Part shown: in pieces, positions 8,276-16,886 of the stretch | Layout of the letters: each line of letters opens with the position of its first letter | Numbering within the stretch: the first letter of the stretch is position 1 | Origin: Ruminococcus sp. | GTDB lineage: Bacteria > Bacillota > Clostridia > Oscillospirales > Acutalibacteraceae | Assembly (NCBI GenBank): GCA_004558485.1 | Contig: SFCS01000008.1 | Location: forward strand, 1-64,000 | Direction: 5' to 3' | DNA length: 64,000 nt | Position numbers and translations under genes: made by a program | Notes under the pieces: model-generated | Told to the model about the DNA's origin: nothing | Seen by the model: only the letters and a program-made list of their open reading frames with translations | Database searches by the model: none

Positions 8276-9613
8276 TCAGCTCCAAATTCTGTCGTTGGAA
8301 AACTCCGTGTTCCATTCGTCGGTCGGCTCGAAATAGCCGGGGATCTGCGGGTTTATATGCTCTCTGATCATTTCTTCATTGAGGTCGTCAAAGCCGAGGC
8401 CCGGCTTTTCGGGAACGGTGATGAAGCCGTTTTCAAAGAGCGGGTTCTTGATGCCGGTGACGATGTCCGCCCACCACGGCACATCCACCGAGTGGAATTC
8501 GAGCGCCAGGCAGTTGTGCATCGCGGCAGCGGCATGCACGGCGGCAAGGCAGGCAACGGGGCTTTCCGCCATATGCACCGCCACGGCGACGCCGTGCTCG
8601 TCGGCGATGTCCGCAATCTTTTTCAGCTCCAGCGCGCCGCCGCAGGTAAGGATGTCGGGATGGATGACCGACACGCCGCCCGCCTTGATGATGGTCTCAA
8701 AGCCCTCCTTGAGATAGATGTCCTCGCCTGTGCAGATCGGGATGCAGGTGCTGTTTTTGAGACGCACATACTGATCGGTGTACATCCACGGCACCATATC
8801 CTCGAGCCACGCCAGATTATACGGCTCCATGCGCCTGGCAAAGCGGATGCAGTCCTCGACGCACACATGGCCGAAGTGGTCGATCGCCAGCGGCACCTCA
8901 TAGCCGATGACCTCTCTGACCTCTTTCACATAGTTTTCGAGGTAGTCGAGTCCCTTTTCGGTCAGATGGATGCCGGTGAAGGGGTGGGCGGTGGTGACGA
9001 TGTCATAGCTTTTCTGTGAGCGCACCATGTCCGCCGTGACCGAGCCGCCCTGTACATTGAGGATGTGCGGGGCATAGGTTTTCATGTTGTCGATGAAGCC
9101 GAGCGGGGCGTTGATTGTCCCCGGCTCGTCCAAAAGCAGTCCGATGCCGAGATCCATTTTGAGGAAGGTAAAGCCCATGTCCATGCGCTTTTTGAGCGCC
9201 AGGCCCATGTCGTGCCCCGTGTGCTTGCCGTCCACATCGGTGTCGCAATAGACGCGCACGCGGTCACGGAACTTGCCGCCGAGCAGCTGATAGAGCGGCA
9301 CGCCGTATGCCTTGCCCGCGAGATCCCACAGAGCGATCTCGATGCCGGACACGCCGCCCGCCTGACGGGAGGGACCGCCGAACTGTTTTATCTTGCGAAA
9401 GAGCTTATCCACATTGCAGGGGTTTTCGCCGAGGATGCGGCTCTTGAGCATCAGGGCATAGGTCTTGCTCGAAGCGTCGCGCACCTCGCCGTAGCCGGAG
9501 ATGCCTTGGTTGGTGTCGATGCGCAGGAGGGTGCAGCGCTTGGGCGCGCCGTCGATGTCCACAAAGCGCATATCCGTGATGCGCAGGTCGGAGGGGGAAG
9601 AATACCTATTCAT
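8276..9613 (-). CDS. Enolase-superfamily (mandelate racemase/muconate lactonizing type) dehydratase
   Basis: Acid-sugar dehydratase-type enzyme of 445 residues with an N-terminal capping domain and a C-terminal barrel. Metal ligands and bases of the mandelate racemase subgroup are recognisable: LKMD (base strand), AIDHFGH (Asp ligand), WLEDM and GEDIY (Glu ligands), then a distal Asp in HPDIL with a His in VHMAES forming the Asp-His dyad. Family members remove water from aldonic or aldaric acids to give 2-keto-3-deoxy acids. Specificity is unknown. It is the first gene of a three-gene operon (dehydratase, GH10, RraA) divergent from an AraC regulator. Confidence 0.85.
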   Translation of the reverse strand: MNRYSSPSDLRITDMRFVDIDGAPKRCTLLRIDTNQGISGYGEVRDASSKTYALMLKSRILGENPCNVDKLFRKIKQFGGPSRQAGGVSGIEIALWDLAGKAYGVPLYQLLGGKFRDRVRVYCDTDVDGKHTGHDMGLALKKRMDMGFTFLKMDLGIGLLLDEPGTINAPLGFIDNMKTYAPHILNVQGGSVTADMVRSQKSYDIVTTAHPFTGIHLTEKGLDYLENYVKEVREVIGYEVPLAIDHFGHVCVEDCIRFARRMEPYNLAWLEDMVPWMYTDQYVRLKNSTCIPICTGEDIYLKEGFETIIKAGGVSVIHPDILTCGGALELKKIADIADEHGVAVAVHMAESPVACLAAVHAAAAMHNCLALEFHSVDVPWWADIVTGIKNPLFENGFITVPEKPGLGFDDLNEEMIREHINPQIPGYFEPTDEWNTEFSNDRIWS

Positions 9614-9637
9614 GGAGATTTCCTTTCCTGAAAAGAA

Positions 9638-9666
9638 TTGACTTTCCGCTTGTACAATGCTATTCT
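9638..9666 (+). promoter_or_regulatory. Promoter of the AraC regulator gene
   Basis: TTGACT (9638-9643), 17 bp, TATTCT (9661-9666). TGACTTTYC occurs twice on this strand, at 9639 (overlapping this -35) and 9680, 41 bp apart, which is compatible with regulator half-sites serving both divergent units. The opposite-strand promoter for the dehydratase operon has only a poor -35 (candidate -10 TAGAAT), as expected for an activator-dependent promoter. Confidence 0.55.
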
Positions 9667-9721
9667 AGAAGAAATCGGCTGACTTTTCATCAAGTATATT
9701 ATGAAATTTGCAAAGGATATT

Positions 9722-10594
9722 ATGATGGTAGAGGATATCGGTGCGCTGACCGTGGGGGAGGAGACCCTGCTCAAAATGTGGCGGGTGTCGCTTTCCTCCT
9801 TCAAGCGGGTGTTGCAGCGCCACAGCCATACGCGCTTCGAAATCACGGTGGTGGAAAGAGGCGCCGGCAGCTATACGACGCCGGCGGGCGTGCTGCCTAT
9901 GCGTGCAGGCGATGTGTTCGTGTTTGCCGGCAACGAGCCGCACTGTATCACGGCGGTCGAGGACGAGGGACTGCGTATCGTCAACCTGCACTTCGAGCCG
10001 CGCTATCTTTTCGGCAAAGCGGGCGACACGCTCAGCGAGCGGCATCTCGATTTCTGCTTTGCGCACGCGCCGGATTTTTCAAACCGTATTCCGGCAGAGC
10101 GGGCGGAAAAGCTCTGCTCCCTGCACGGGGAGGTGGCAAAGGAGCTGCAGGAAAAGCGGGACGAATATGCGCTTGCCGTGAAGTCGCTTTTGAACCTGAT
10201 GCTCATTGCGCTCATCCGTGACCACGGCTATGCCGCCGCGAGCGGCGACGGCGCGGGGGTCAGAGGCGTTTTGCGCGCCATGCACTATATCGATCAGCAC
10301 CTTTGCGAAAAGCTGACGCTTGCGGACATCGCGGCGCAGGCGGGGTGCAGCCCGACCTATTTTTCGGCGCTTTTTCGGCGCTATAACACCGTGTCCCTTT
10401 GGGAATACATCACGACAAGGCGGGTGGAGCAGGCGGTGCGGCGCATTTGTGCGCCGGATTTTTCGGAAACCATGCTGTCGGTGGCGCTCGGCTGCGGCTT
10501 CAACAGCACAGCGAGCTTCAACCGCGCCTTTCGGCAGTGTACCGGCATGACGCCGTCAGAATACAGACACGCAGGAAACATCCTGCTGCACTGA
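9722..10594 (+). CDS. AraC-family transcriptional regulator with cupin sensor
   Basis: 290 residues. The N-terminal cupin-like sugar-binding domain has RHSHTRFEI, a metal-cupin style histidine stretch, and GDVFVFAGNEPH. The C-terminal AraC domain has two helix-turn-helix units (LTLADIAAQAGCSPTYFSALFRR, then MLSVALGCGFNSTASFNRAFRQ). It is transcribed away from the dehydratase-GH10-RraA operon and is the obvious candidate activator of it. An ATG at 9701 has no ribosome site, whereas AGGATATT precedes the ATG at 9722, so the later start is chosen. The inducer is probably a sugar or sugar acid from hemicellulose (inference). Confidence 0.9.
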   Translation: MMVEDIGALTVGEETLLKMWRVSLSSFKRVLQRHSHTRFEITVVERGAGSYTTPAGVLPMRAGDVFVFAGNEPHCITAVEDEGLRIVNLHFEPRYLFGKAGDTLSERHLDFCFAHAPDFSNRIPAERAEKLCSLHGEVAKELQEKRDEYALAVKSLLNLMLIALIRDHGYAAASGDGAGVRGVLRAMHYIDQHLCEKLTLADIAAQAGCSPTYFSALFRRYNTVSLWEYITTRRVEQAVRRICAPDFSETMLSVALGCGFNSTASFNRAFRQCTGMTPSEYRHAGNILLH

Positions 10595-10609
10595 GAGGAG
10601 AAAAGATAT

Positions 10610-11452
10610 ATGGTCACTTTGAAAAACGAAAGAATAACGCTGTTAATCGACGAAACGGGCGCGGAAATGCGCCGCATGACGCTGGACGGCAAGGATGTCC
10701 TGTGGAGCGGCGATCCCGCCGTCTGGTCGGGCGTCGCGCCGCTCATGTTCCCGTTCTGCGGCGGCACGCCGGAGGATGCCTACAGCTATGAAGGCGTCAC
10801 CTATCCGATGGAAAAGCACGGCTATGCCAGATTTTGCAGGTTCGCCGTCGAGGATCGGGGCGACAGCTTTGCGACCTTTGTTCACACCTCATCCGACGAG
10901 ACGAAGAAGAAATATCCCTGGGACTACACCCTGCGGGTGACCTACCGTCTGCACGGCAGACAGGCGGACATCACCTACACGGTGAAAAACGAGTCGGACA
11001 GCACCATGCTTTTCGCGCTCGGCTCGCATGAGGCGTATGCCTGCCCCGAGGGCATCGAGGACTATGACATCATTTTCGAGCAGCCGGAGACGCTTTTCAC
11101 CTATCCGCTCGACGGCAACCTTTTGAAGCGCACGCCGGTGCAGATGCTGAAGGATGCGCGGGTGTTCCCGCTGTATGACAAATATTTTGAGGTGGACGCG
11201 CTGGTGTTCAAGGATCTGCGCTCCCGCGCGGCGACGCTGCGGCACCGTCCGACGGGCAGAGCGGTGACGGTGAAGTTTGACACCGACTATTTCCTTTTGT
11301 GGCACAAGTTCGGCGCACCGTATATGTGCATGGAGCCGTGGGGCGGCATTCCGAGCTTTGTGGATGAACCGCAGACCCTCGAAACGCGCGAGGGTATGAC
11401 GCGGCTCGCGGCGGGCGAGACCTTCACGAGCAAACATTCCATCCTGCTGTAA
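10610..11452 (+). CDS. Aldose 1-epimerase (LacX-like mutarotase)
   Basis: 280-residue galactose-mutarotase-like beta-sandwich. Motifs of the LacX branch are visible: LMFPFCGG, the catalytic His in KHGYAR, a second His in GSHEAY, and EPWGGIPSF near the C terminus. It interconverts the alpha and beta anomers of free aldoses in the cytoplasm and so speeds their use after glycosidase action. It lies 15 bp after the AraC gene with a GAGGAG ribosome site, probably in one transcript, which links it to the sugar locus. A strong terminator follows directly. Confidence 0.88.
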   Translation: MVTLKNERITLLIDETGAEMRRMTLDGKDVLWSGDPAVWSGVAPLMFPFCGGTPEDAYSYEGVTYPMEKHGYARFCRFAVEDRGDSFATFVHTSSDETKKKYPWDYTLRVTYRLHGRQADITYTVKNESDSTMLFALGSHEAYACPEGIEDYDIIFEQPETLFTYPLDGNLLKRTPVQMLKDARVFPLYDKYFEVDALVFKDLRSRAATLRHRPTGRAVTVKFDTDYFLLWHKFGAPYMCMEPWGGIPSFVDEPQTLETREGMTRLAAGETFTSKHSILL

Positions 11453-11486
11453 AAAAAATGAGGTGACGAAAGTCACCTCATTTTTT
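11453..11486. terminator. Bidirectional terminator between mutarotase and DUF2207 gene
   Basis: Perfect 15-bp inverted repeat (11453-11467 with 11472-11486) with loop GAAA. An A-run on one side and a T-run on the other serve the two convergent genes. Confidence 0.9.
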
Positions 11487-11490
11487 CTCT

Positions 11491-13149
11491 TTATCGAACG
11501 CCGCCGCCCGAGCCGCCGCCGGAAAATCCGCCGCCGCCTCCGAAGGATGCGCTGCCGCCCCCGCCGGAGTTGCGCGCGGCAACCTCGTTTTCGCGGGCGC
11601 GCAGGGAAGTGTACATCCCGTGATTGCAGCCGATCAGAAACGCCAGATCGCGATCATACTGCTCGAGGACGGGGAGCTGTGCGGGATAGAGCTTTTTGAG
11701 CTGCTCGATTACCGTGCCCGCCACGCCGAACAGCGTCGCATAAATGAGCATTTCCTGCCACACGGGGGCTTCGGACAGCTCTCTTTCATCGATGAGGGAG
11801 AAGTCCTGCATATACTGCCGATACCCCATCACCTCGCCGAGCTTTTGTTTGCCCTCTGCGGTCAGCCCGCCGAGGGTGTGCGGCTCGGTCTTTTTGAAAC
11901 AGTGCCGCTCGGTGAAATAGCGATGTCCTTCACTTGCCGCCGCGTCCAAAAGCGCGCGCAGCGGCTTTTCGTCCTTGCGGCAATAGGCTTTGAGCTCATT
12001 TTCGGAAAGCACGCCGTCGCCGCCGGCGGCGACCCGCAAAACGGCAAAGAGCTTTTCCTTGAACATATCGTCCTGCGGTTCTTTCACGAGCCGCAGGGCG
12101 TTTTTCGTTTTTTCGCCGCCCATCGCGCCGACAGACACCGTTTTTTCGACCGCCAGCTCGCCGTCCATGACCATGCGCAGCATGAGCGCGCCGATGAATT
12201 TTTCCTCGCCGCAAAGGCGGAAAAGCGTCGCCAGATGCGCTGCAGCGGGCAGATCGTTGTCACAGGGCGGGTCGCGCCAATAGCCGAACGCCTTGGCAAA
12301 CCGTTTGAGCCGCAGGCGGTTGACGATGCTGACAATGAGTGCCGCGAGAGCGATGCCGACGAAAAGCACGAGACAGAGAACGAGGAAAACGCCGAAGCCC
12401 TCGTCCACCTCGTCGTCGGCATAGCCGTAGTCGCTGTCTTCGAAGGCGCGGCGCTTCACCTCGTCAAAGGTGCCCTCTGCCGTGCGGTCGGGGTGCAGGA
12501 TACCTTTGTCCAGCTCCACCATGAGCGTCATGTGGTTTTCGCTTTCGATCGGCGACGCGGTGGCGGCGACGACGGCGCCGTCTTCAAAGCGGATGTCGCC
12601 GTCATAGCCGAACGCCCAGATGCCGCAGGCGTCGTGCGTGAGGGGCGTGCCGTCTGCAAGGCGCATGCTAAGATGTACGGTTGTCGGCGTGACATTCAGC
12701 TTGTCGTTCACAAAGCGGAAAAGCGTGCCGTCCGCGTCCTCATAGGCGTTGAACATGTGGTGCACGGTGTAGGTCACCGTGTAGGTGTTTGCGCCGTACC
12801 GCGAAATGCCGAAGCAGAGCTCATAGCCGTTTCCCGTCCGCAGCAGTCCGCAACGATAGGCTTTTTCGTCAAAGTCGCGGTCGGGATCCCAATCGTCCGC
12901 GACCGCATATTCCCGCTCGGTGTCCCGCACCGAAAGATCGCTCAGCGTGAGATAGCCGTTCGTGAAAAACGGCATATAAAACTCTGTGCCTTCATCGGCA
13001 TCGGTCTGCCACACCTGAGATACGACGGCGCTGCCGTCGTCGTTCACGGTGACGGTGATGTCCATGTCCGAGATCTGCGCCGCCAGCGACGGCACACACA
13101 GGGAGAAAAGGAGCAGCACCGTAAAGAGACAGCAAAAAAGCTTTTTCAT
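11491..13149 (-). CDS. DUF2207 domain-containing membrane protein
   Basis: 552 residues. It has a signal peptide (KKLFCCLFTVLLLFSLC..., cleavage near SLAAQ), an extracytoplasmic beta-rich DUF2207 region (about 25-240), a strong membrane helix at about 255-280, and a large cytoplasmic region with a second weak hydrophobic segment. The end is glycine/serine-rich (SGGGGSASFGGGGG), typical of this family. Function is unknown. It follows a LemA gene with a 5-bp gap; this pairing is common in Firmicutes and suggests a joint envelope role. Confidence 0.85.
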   Translation of the reverse strand: MKKLFCCLFTVLLLFSLCVPSLAAQISDMDITVTVNDDGSAVVSQVWQTDADEGTEFYMPFFTNGYLTLSDLSVRDTEREYAVADDWDPDRDFDEKAYRCGLLRTGNGYELCFGISRYGANTYTVTYTVHHMFNAYEDADGTLFRFVNDKLNVTPTTVHLSMRLADGTPLTHDACGIWAFGYDGDIRFEDGAVVAATASPIESENHMTLMVELDKGILHPDRTAEGTFDEVKRRAFEDSDYGYADDEVDEGFGVFLVLCLVLFVGIALAALIVSIVNRLRLKRFAKAFGYWRDPPCDNDLPAAAHLATLFRLCGEEKFIGALMLRMVMDGELAVEKTVSVGAMGGEKTKNALRLVKEPQDDMFKEKLFAVLRVAAGGDGVLSENELKAYCRKDEKPLRALLDAAASEGHRYFTERHCFKKTEPHTLGGLTAEGKQKLGEVMGYRQYMQDFSLIDERELSEAPVWQEMLIYATLFGVAGTVIEQLKKLYPAQLPVLEQYDRDLAFLIGCNHGMYTSLRARENEVAARNSGGGGSASFGGGGGFSGGGSGGGVR

Positions 13150-13154
13150 AGGCG

Positions 13155-13709
13155 TTATTTCATTTCGGGGCGCGCGGTTTTTTCCTGCTCGGTTTTCAGA
13201 TATTCCCTTGCCGAGAAGTGCAGCATGCCCGCGATGAGCGAGGTGGGAAACATGCGGATGGCGCGGTTGAGCTTGGTCACACTGTCATTGTAGACAAGAC
13301 GCGCACTGCGCAGCGTGCCCTCATACCGTTCGACGGCACCCATCGCCTGCTTATAGTTTTCGGCGGAACGCAGTGCGGGATATTGCTCCGCGACGGCGTT
13401 GATCTTGCCGAGCGCGTCGGTGATGACAGTTTCCTGTGCCGCGACATCCGCCGCGGAGGAATTGGCGGTGATGACCGTGCGGCGCGCACGGACGGTCTCG
13501 AGCAGCGTTTCCGACTCGTGCGCGTCATAGCCCTTGATGAGCTCGAGAAGTCCCGTCAGGGCGTCAAAGCGCGCGGTGAGCTGCACGCCGATCTGACTCA
13601 TGGCGTTGTTGATGTTTTCGTCCATGGCAACCAGGCGGCGCTGGCCGGAAATGAGCCAAAGAATAATGAGAACAATACTAACACAAATGATAATGATAGC
13701 GAGCTGCAT
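13155..13709 (-). CDS. LemA family protein
   Basis: 184-residue membrane-anchored helical protein. An N-terminal transmembrane helix (about residues 2-22) is followed by a long helical bundle with the LemA pattern: VAMDENINNAMSQIGVQL early, then AEQYPALRSAENY and FPTSLIAGM. The biochemical role of the family is not settled. AAAGGAG precedes the ATG at 13709; the longer frame upstream runs through the promoter and is discarded. It is the first gene of a two-gene operon with DUF2207. Confidence 0.9.
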   Translation of the reverse strand: MQLAIIIICVSIVLIILWLISGQRRLVAMDENINNAMSQIGVQLTARFDALTGLLELIKGYDAHESETLLETVRARRTVITANSSAADVAAQETVITDALGKINAVAEQYPALRSAENYKQAMGAVERYEGTLRSARLVYNDSVTKLNRAIRMFPTSLIAGMLHFSAREYLKTEQEKTARPEMK

Positions 13710-13734
13710 ACGATCGCTCCTTTCTACGCTAAAC

Positions 13735-13763
13735 AGTATATAGGATAGTATCATTTTTTGCAA
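13735..13763 (-). promoter_or_regulatory. Promoter of lemA-DUF2207 operon
   Basis: Minus-strand TTGCAA (13763-13758), 17 bp, TATACT (13740-13735). The -35 hexamer TTGCAA is its own reverse complement. On the plus strand the same six bases stand 18 bp before CATAAC (13782-13787), a weaker candidate promoter for the ABC operon. A perfect palindrome, GTTAGACTAAC (13801-13811), lies near the ABC operon start. Confidence 0.7.
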
Positions 13764-13829
13764 GCCGTATTTTATGCCATGCATAACGCTGCCGCGGGCG
13801 GTTAGACTAACGCCAAAGGAGTGATCTTC

Positions 13830-15131
13830 ATGAAAAAACTGACAGCGATAGTATTTGCGGCGATCCTGCTGCTATGCACGGCGGCGGGCTGCGGCAAAAG
13901 CGACACGGCGGGCAGTGTTTACTATCTCAATTTCAAGCCCGAACAAAAGGCGGCGTGGGAAGCGCTTGCCAAAAGCTATACAGAGAAAACGGGAGTTGCC
14001 GTGACGGTGGTGACGGCGGCGTCCGGCACCTATGAGAACACGCTGTCCGCGGAGATCGTCAAGGACAATCCGCCTACGCTGTTTCAGGTCAACGGCCCTG
14101 TCGGGCTGGAGCACTGGAAGGACTATTGCTATGACCTGTCGGACAGCGCTGTCTATACAGAGCTCACGAACAGGGATTTTGCGCTCACGGACGGCGATAA
14201 GGTCGCGGGCGTTGCCTATGTCCTCGAGACCTACGGCATTATTTATAACAAACCGCTTTTGAACAAATACTTTGCGTCGGATTTCTCCTCCGTCAAGAAT
14301 ATCGAGTCGCTGAATAGTTTTGCGGCGCTTTCCAAGGTCGCGACCGAGATCCAGGCGCATAAGGACGCGCTCGGCGTCAAGGGGGCTTTCACCTCGGCGG
14401 GCATGACCGACTCCTCGGACTGGCGTTTCAAGACGCATCTTGCGAATGTGCCGCTTTACTATGAATACCGCGACCGCAGCATCACCGTCGCCAAGACCGT
14501 GGACGGCGCATATCTCGACAACTTCCGTCAGATCTGGGATCTCTATCTCAACAATGCGACCTGCTCTCCCGCCGAGATCGGCGCGAAAACGGGCGACGAT
14601 GCTGCGGCGGAATTTGCGGGCGGACAGGCGGTCTTTTATCAGAACGGCACCTGGAGCTATGACAGCGTGACGACGGACCGTCTCACCGCCGACGACATCG
14701 GTATGCTGCCCATCTATATCGGCGTCAAGGGCGAGGAAGAACAGGGACTGTGCACCGGCTCGGAGAACTACTGGTGTGTCAACAGCGAGGCAAAAAAGCA
14801 GGACATCGAGGCGACGCTCAAATTCCTCGAATGGGTCGTGACGAGCGACGAGGGAACAACGGCGCTTGCGGACAAGATGGGCTTCTTTGCACCGTTCAAG
14901 GCGGCCAAGGCATCGAGCAACCCGCTTGTCGGCATTGCCGAGGACTATGTGAAGGCGGGGAAGACGCCCGTTTCGTGGAACTTTGCGACCATGCCGTCCG
15001 AGGACTGGAAAAGCGGCGTGGGCGCGGCGCTGCTTTCCTATGCCCAGGGCGGCATGACCGACGCTCTGTGGAAAAATGTCGAGGTGGCGTTTGTGACCGG
15101 TTGGAAGACCGAATATGACAAAAATCATTGA
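13830..15131 (+). CDS. Sugar ABC transporter substrate-binding lipoprotein
   Basis: 433-residue family 1-type solute-binding protein. It begins with a lipoprotein signal peptide, with the lipobox ending at Cys21 (TAAGC), so it is anchored outside the membrane. The N-lobe contains the usual AAWEALAKSYTEKTGV pattern and the hinge-like NGTWSYDS region. It captures an oligosaccharide or sugar for the two permeases that follow. AAAGGAG lies 8 bp before the ATG at 13830; a GTG at 13821 is within the ribosome site and is rejected. Ligand is unknown, but the downstream esterase and GH39 suggest xylo-oligosaccharides. Confidence 0.9.
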   Translation: MKKLTAIVFAAILLLCTAAGCGKSDTAGSVYYLNFKPEQKAAWEALAKSYTEKTGVAVTVVTAASGTYENTLSAEIVKDNPPTLFQVNGPVGLEHWKDYCYDLSDSAVYTELTNRDFALTDGDKVAGVAYVLETYGIIYNKPLLNKYFASDFSSVKNIESLNSFAALSKVATEIQAHKDALGVKGAFTSAGMTDSSDWRFKTHLANVPLYYEYRDRSITVAKTVDGAYLDNFRQIWDLYLNNATCSPAEIGAKTGDDAAAEFAGGQAVFYQNGTWSYDSVTTDRLTADDIGMLPIYIGVKGEEEQGLCTGSENYWCVNSEAKKQDIEATLKFLEWVVTSDEGTTALADKMGFFAPFKAAKASSNPLVGIAEDYVKAGKTPVSWNFATMPSEDWKSGVGAALLSYAQGGMTDALWKNVEVAFVTGWKTEYDKNH

Positions 15132-15149
15132 CCGGAGCGTGACTTTGCG

Positions 15150-16031
15150 GTGTACGGATCACTGAAAAAATGGTTTCCCCTGTTTTTGCTGCCGACGCTT
15201 TTTGCGTTTGTTTTGAGCTTTGTCGTACCGTTTCTCTATGGCATCGTCTTTTCGTTCTGCGAATTTCAGACGCTGACGAAATTCCGCTTTGTCGGGTTCG
15301 ACAACTTCCGGCGGGTGCTTTTCTCGGGTCAGTATAATTTCTGGCAGTCGCTGGGCTTTACGGTGATCTTTGCGCTGCTGTCGGTGGTCATTATCAATAT
15401 ATGTGCGTTTTTCCTCGCTTACGCCCTCACCCGCAACATTCCGGGCAGAAATGTCTATCGCACCGTGTTTTTCATGCCGAACCTCATCGGCGGCATCGTG
15501 CTCGGCTATGTGTGGAAGATGGTGTTAAACTACGGTGTTTTGCTGCCGCTTTTCGGCAAGGATCTCAGCTACAGCAGCACCTTCGGATTTTTCGGGCTGC
15601 TGGCGGTTCTCTGCTGGCAGCAGATCGGGTATATGATGATCATTTATATCGCAGGTCTGCAGGCAGTGCCCGACAGCCTCATCGAGGCGGCAAAGATCGA
15701 CGGCGCGACGGGGTGGCAAACGCTGCGCCGCGTCACCATCCCTCTGGTGATGCCGTCGGTCACCATCTGCCTTTTTCTGTCCATCACCAACGCCTTTAAG
15801 CTGTATGATCAGAACCTCTCGCTGACGGCGGGGCTGCCCGCCGTCACCGACGAGGGCGGCATCACGCATAAAATGACGCAGCTTTTGGCGCTGTGCATCA
15901 GCGACACCTACGGCAACAGCGCCCGCGCCCACGGCACGGCACAGGCGATGGCGGTCGTGTTTTTCCTCATCGTCGCTGCCGTTTCGCTGACGCAGCTCTC
16001 CATCACCCACAGGCGGGAGGTGCAGCAATGA
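15150..16031 (+). CDS. Sugar ABC transporter permease (MalF type)
   Basis: 293-residue integral membrane protein with about six helices. The EAA loop that docks on the ATPase is visible in LIEAAKIDGATGWQTLRRVTIP. It begins at GTG 15150 with CCGGAGC upstream, 18 bp after the binding protein, and overlaps the next permease by ATGA (16028-16031). The pair forms the membrane channel of a CUT1-type sugar importer. No ATPase gene is in the operon, so a shared MsmX-type ATPase encoded elsewhere is presumably used. Confidence 0.92.
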   Translation: MYGSLKKWFPLFLLPTLFAFVLSFVVPFLYGIVFSFCEFQTLTKFRFVGFDNFRRVLFSGQYNFWQSLGFTVIFALLSVVIINICAFFLAYALTRNIPGRNVYRTVFFMPNLIGGIVLGYVWKMVLNYGVLLPLFGKDLSYSSTFGFFGLLAVLCWQQIGYMMIIYIAGLQAVPDSLIEAAKIDGATGWQTLRRVTIPLVMPSVTICLFLSITNAFKLYDQNLSLTAGLPAVTDEGGITHKMTQLLALCISDTYGNSARAHGTAQAMAVVFFLIVAAVSLTQLSITHRREVQQ

Positions 16032-16876
16032 GAGTACAGCCCTTGCGTCGTCTGCACCGCTTCATATCGGTGCTTTTCGCAGTGTTCTGTGTCGTATATG
16101 CGCTGCCGCTCATCACGGTGGTATATAATGCCTTCAAAACCAAGGAGGGCATCGTCGACAACTTCTTTGCGCTGCCAAACGGCGCGACCTTTGCGGGACT
16201 TTCCAACTTTACGCGCGGCATCGCAGAGATCGCCATTTTCAAATCCGCGGGCTACAGCGTCGTCATCACGGTGTTGTCGGTGCTGCTCATTTTGGTGTGC
16301 ACCTCCATGTGCGCGTGGTATATCACCCGCGTGGCGTCAAAATTCTGCCGCGCGTTCTACTATGCGTGTGTGTTTTCCATGGCGGTGCCGTTCCAGATGG
16401 TGATGTTTACGCTCTCCATGGTGGCAAACCGCTTTCGGCTCACCTCACCGTTTACCATTCCTATTGTTTATCTCGGGTTCGGCGCGGGACTTGCCGTTTT
16501 CATGTTTGCGGGCTTTGCCAAGGGCATCCCGCTCGAGATCGAGGAGGCGGCGACCATCGACGGCTGCTCGCCGCCGGGGGTATTTTTTCGCGTCGTGCTG
16601 CCGGTGATGAAGCCCACCTATATCTCCGTGGCAATCCTAGAGACCATGTGGGTGTGGAACGATTATCTGCTGCCGTATCTCGTGCTCGATAAAACGCGCG
16701 GCTTTGAGACCATTCCCATCGCCATCCAAAAGGCGGTGAAGGACAGCTACGGCACGGTGGACACGGGCGTCAATATGGCGCTTTTGGTGCTGGCGATCCT
16801 GCCGGTTATCGTGTTCTATGCGCTGTGCCAGAAGCATATCGTCAAGGGAGTCATGGCGGGCGCTGTGAAGGGATAG
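16028..16876 (+). CDS. Sugar ABC transporter permease (MalG type)
   Basis: 282-residue membrane protein with about six helices. Its EAA motif is in EIEEAATIDGCSPPGVFFRVVLP. It is the partner of the preceding permease and is translationally coupled to it through an ATGA overlap, which fixes the start at 16028; upstream in-frame codons are inside the other gene. The C terminus (QKHIVKGVMAGAVKG) is typical of MalG-like subunits. Confidence 0.92.
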   Translation: MRVQPLRRLHRFISVLFAVFCVVYALPLITVVYNAFKTKEGIVDNFFALPNGATFAGLSNFTRGIAEIAIFKSAGYSVVITVLSVLLILVCTSMCAWYITRVASKFCRAFYYACVFSMAVPFQMVMFTLSMVANRFRLTSPFTIPIVYLGFGAGLAVFMFAGFAKGIPLEIEEAATIDGCSPPGVFFRVVLPVMKPTYISVAILETMWVWNDYLLPYLVLDKTRGFETIPIAIQKAVKDSYGTVDTGVNMALLVLAILPVIVFYALCQKHIVKGVMAGAVKG

Positions 16877-16886
16877 GAGGAAAGGT

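Noticed and set aside
8271..8315. Upstream ATG for the second GH10 gene
   Set aside because: It would overlap the dehydratase gene by 40 bp; the ATG at 8270 gives the expected N terminus and a 5-bp gap.
11620..13293. 557-codon plus-strand frame
   Set aside because: Antisense to the DUF2207 gene; no motif and no ribosome site.
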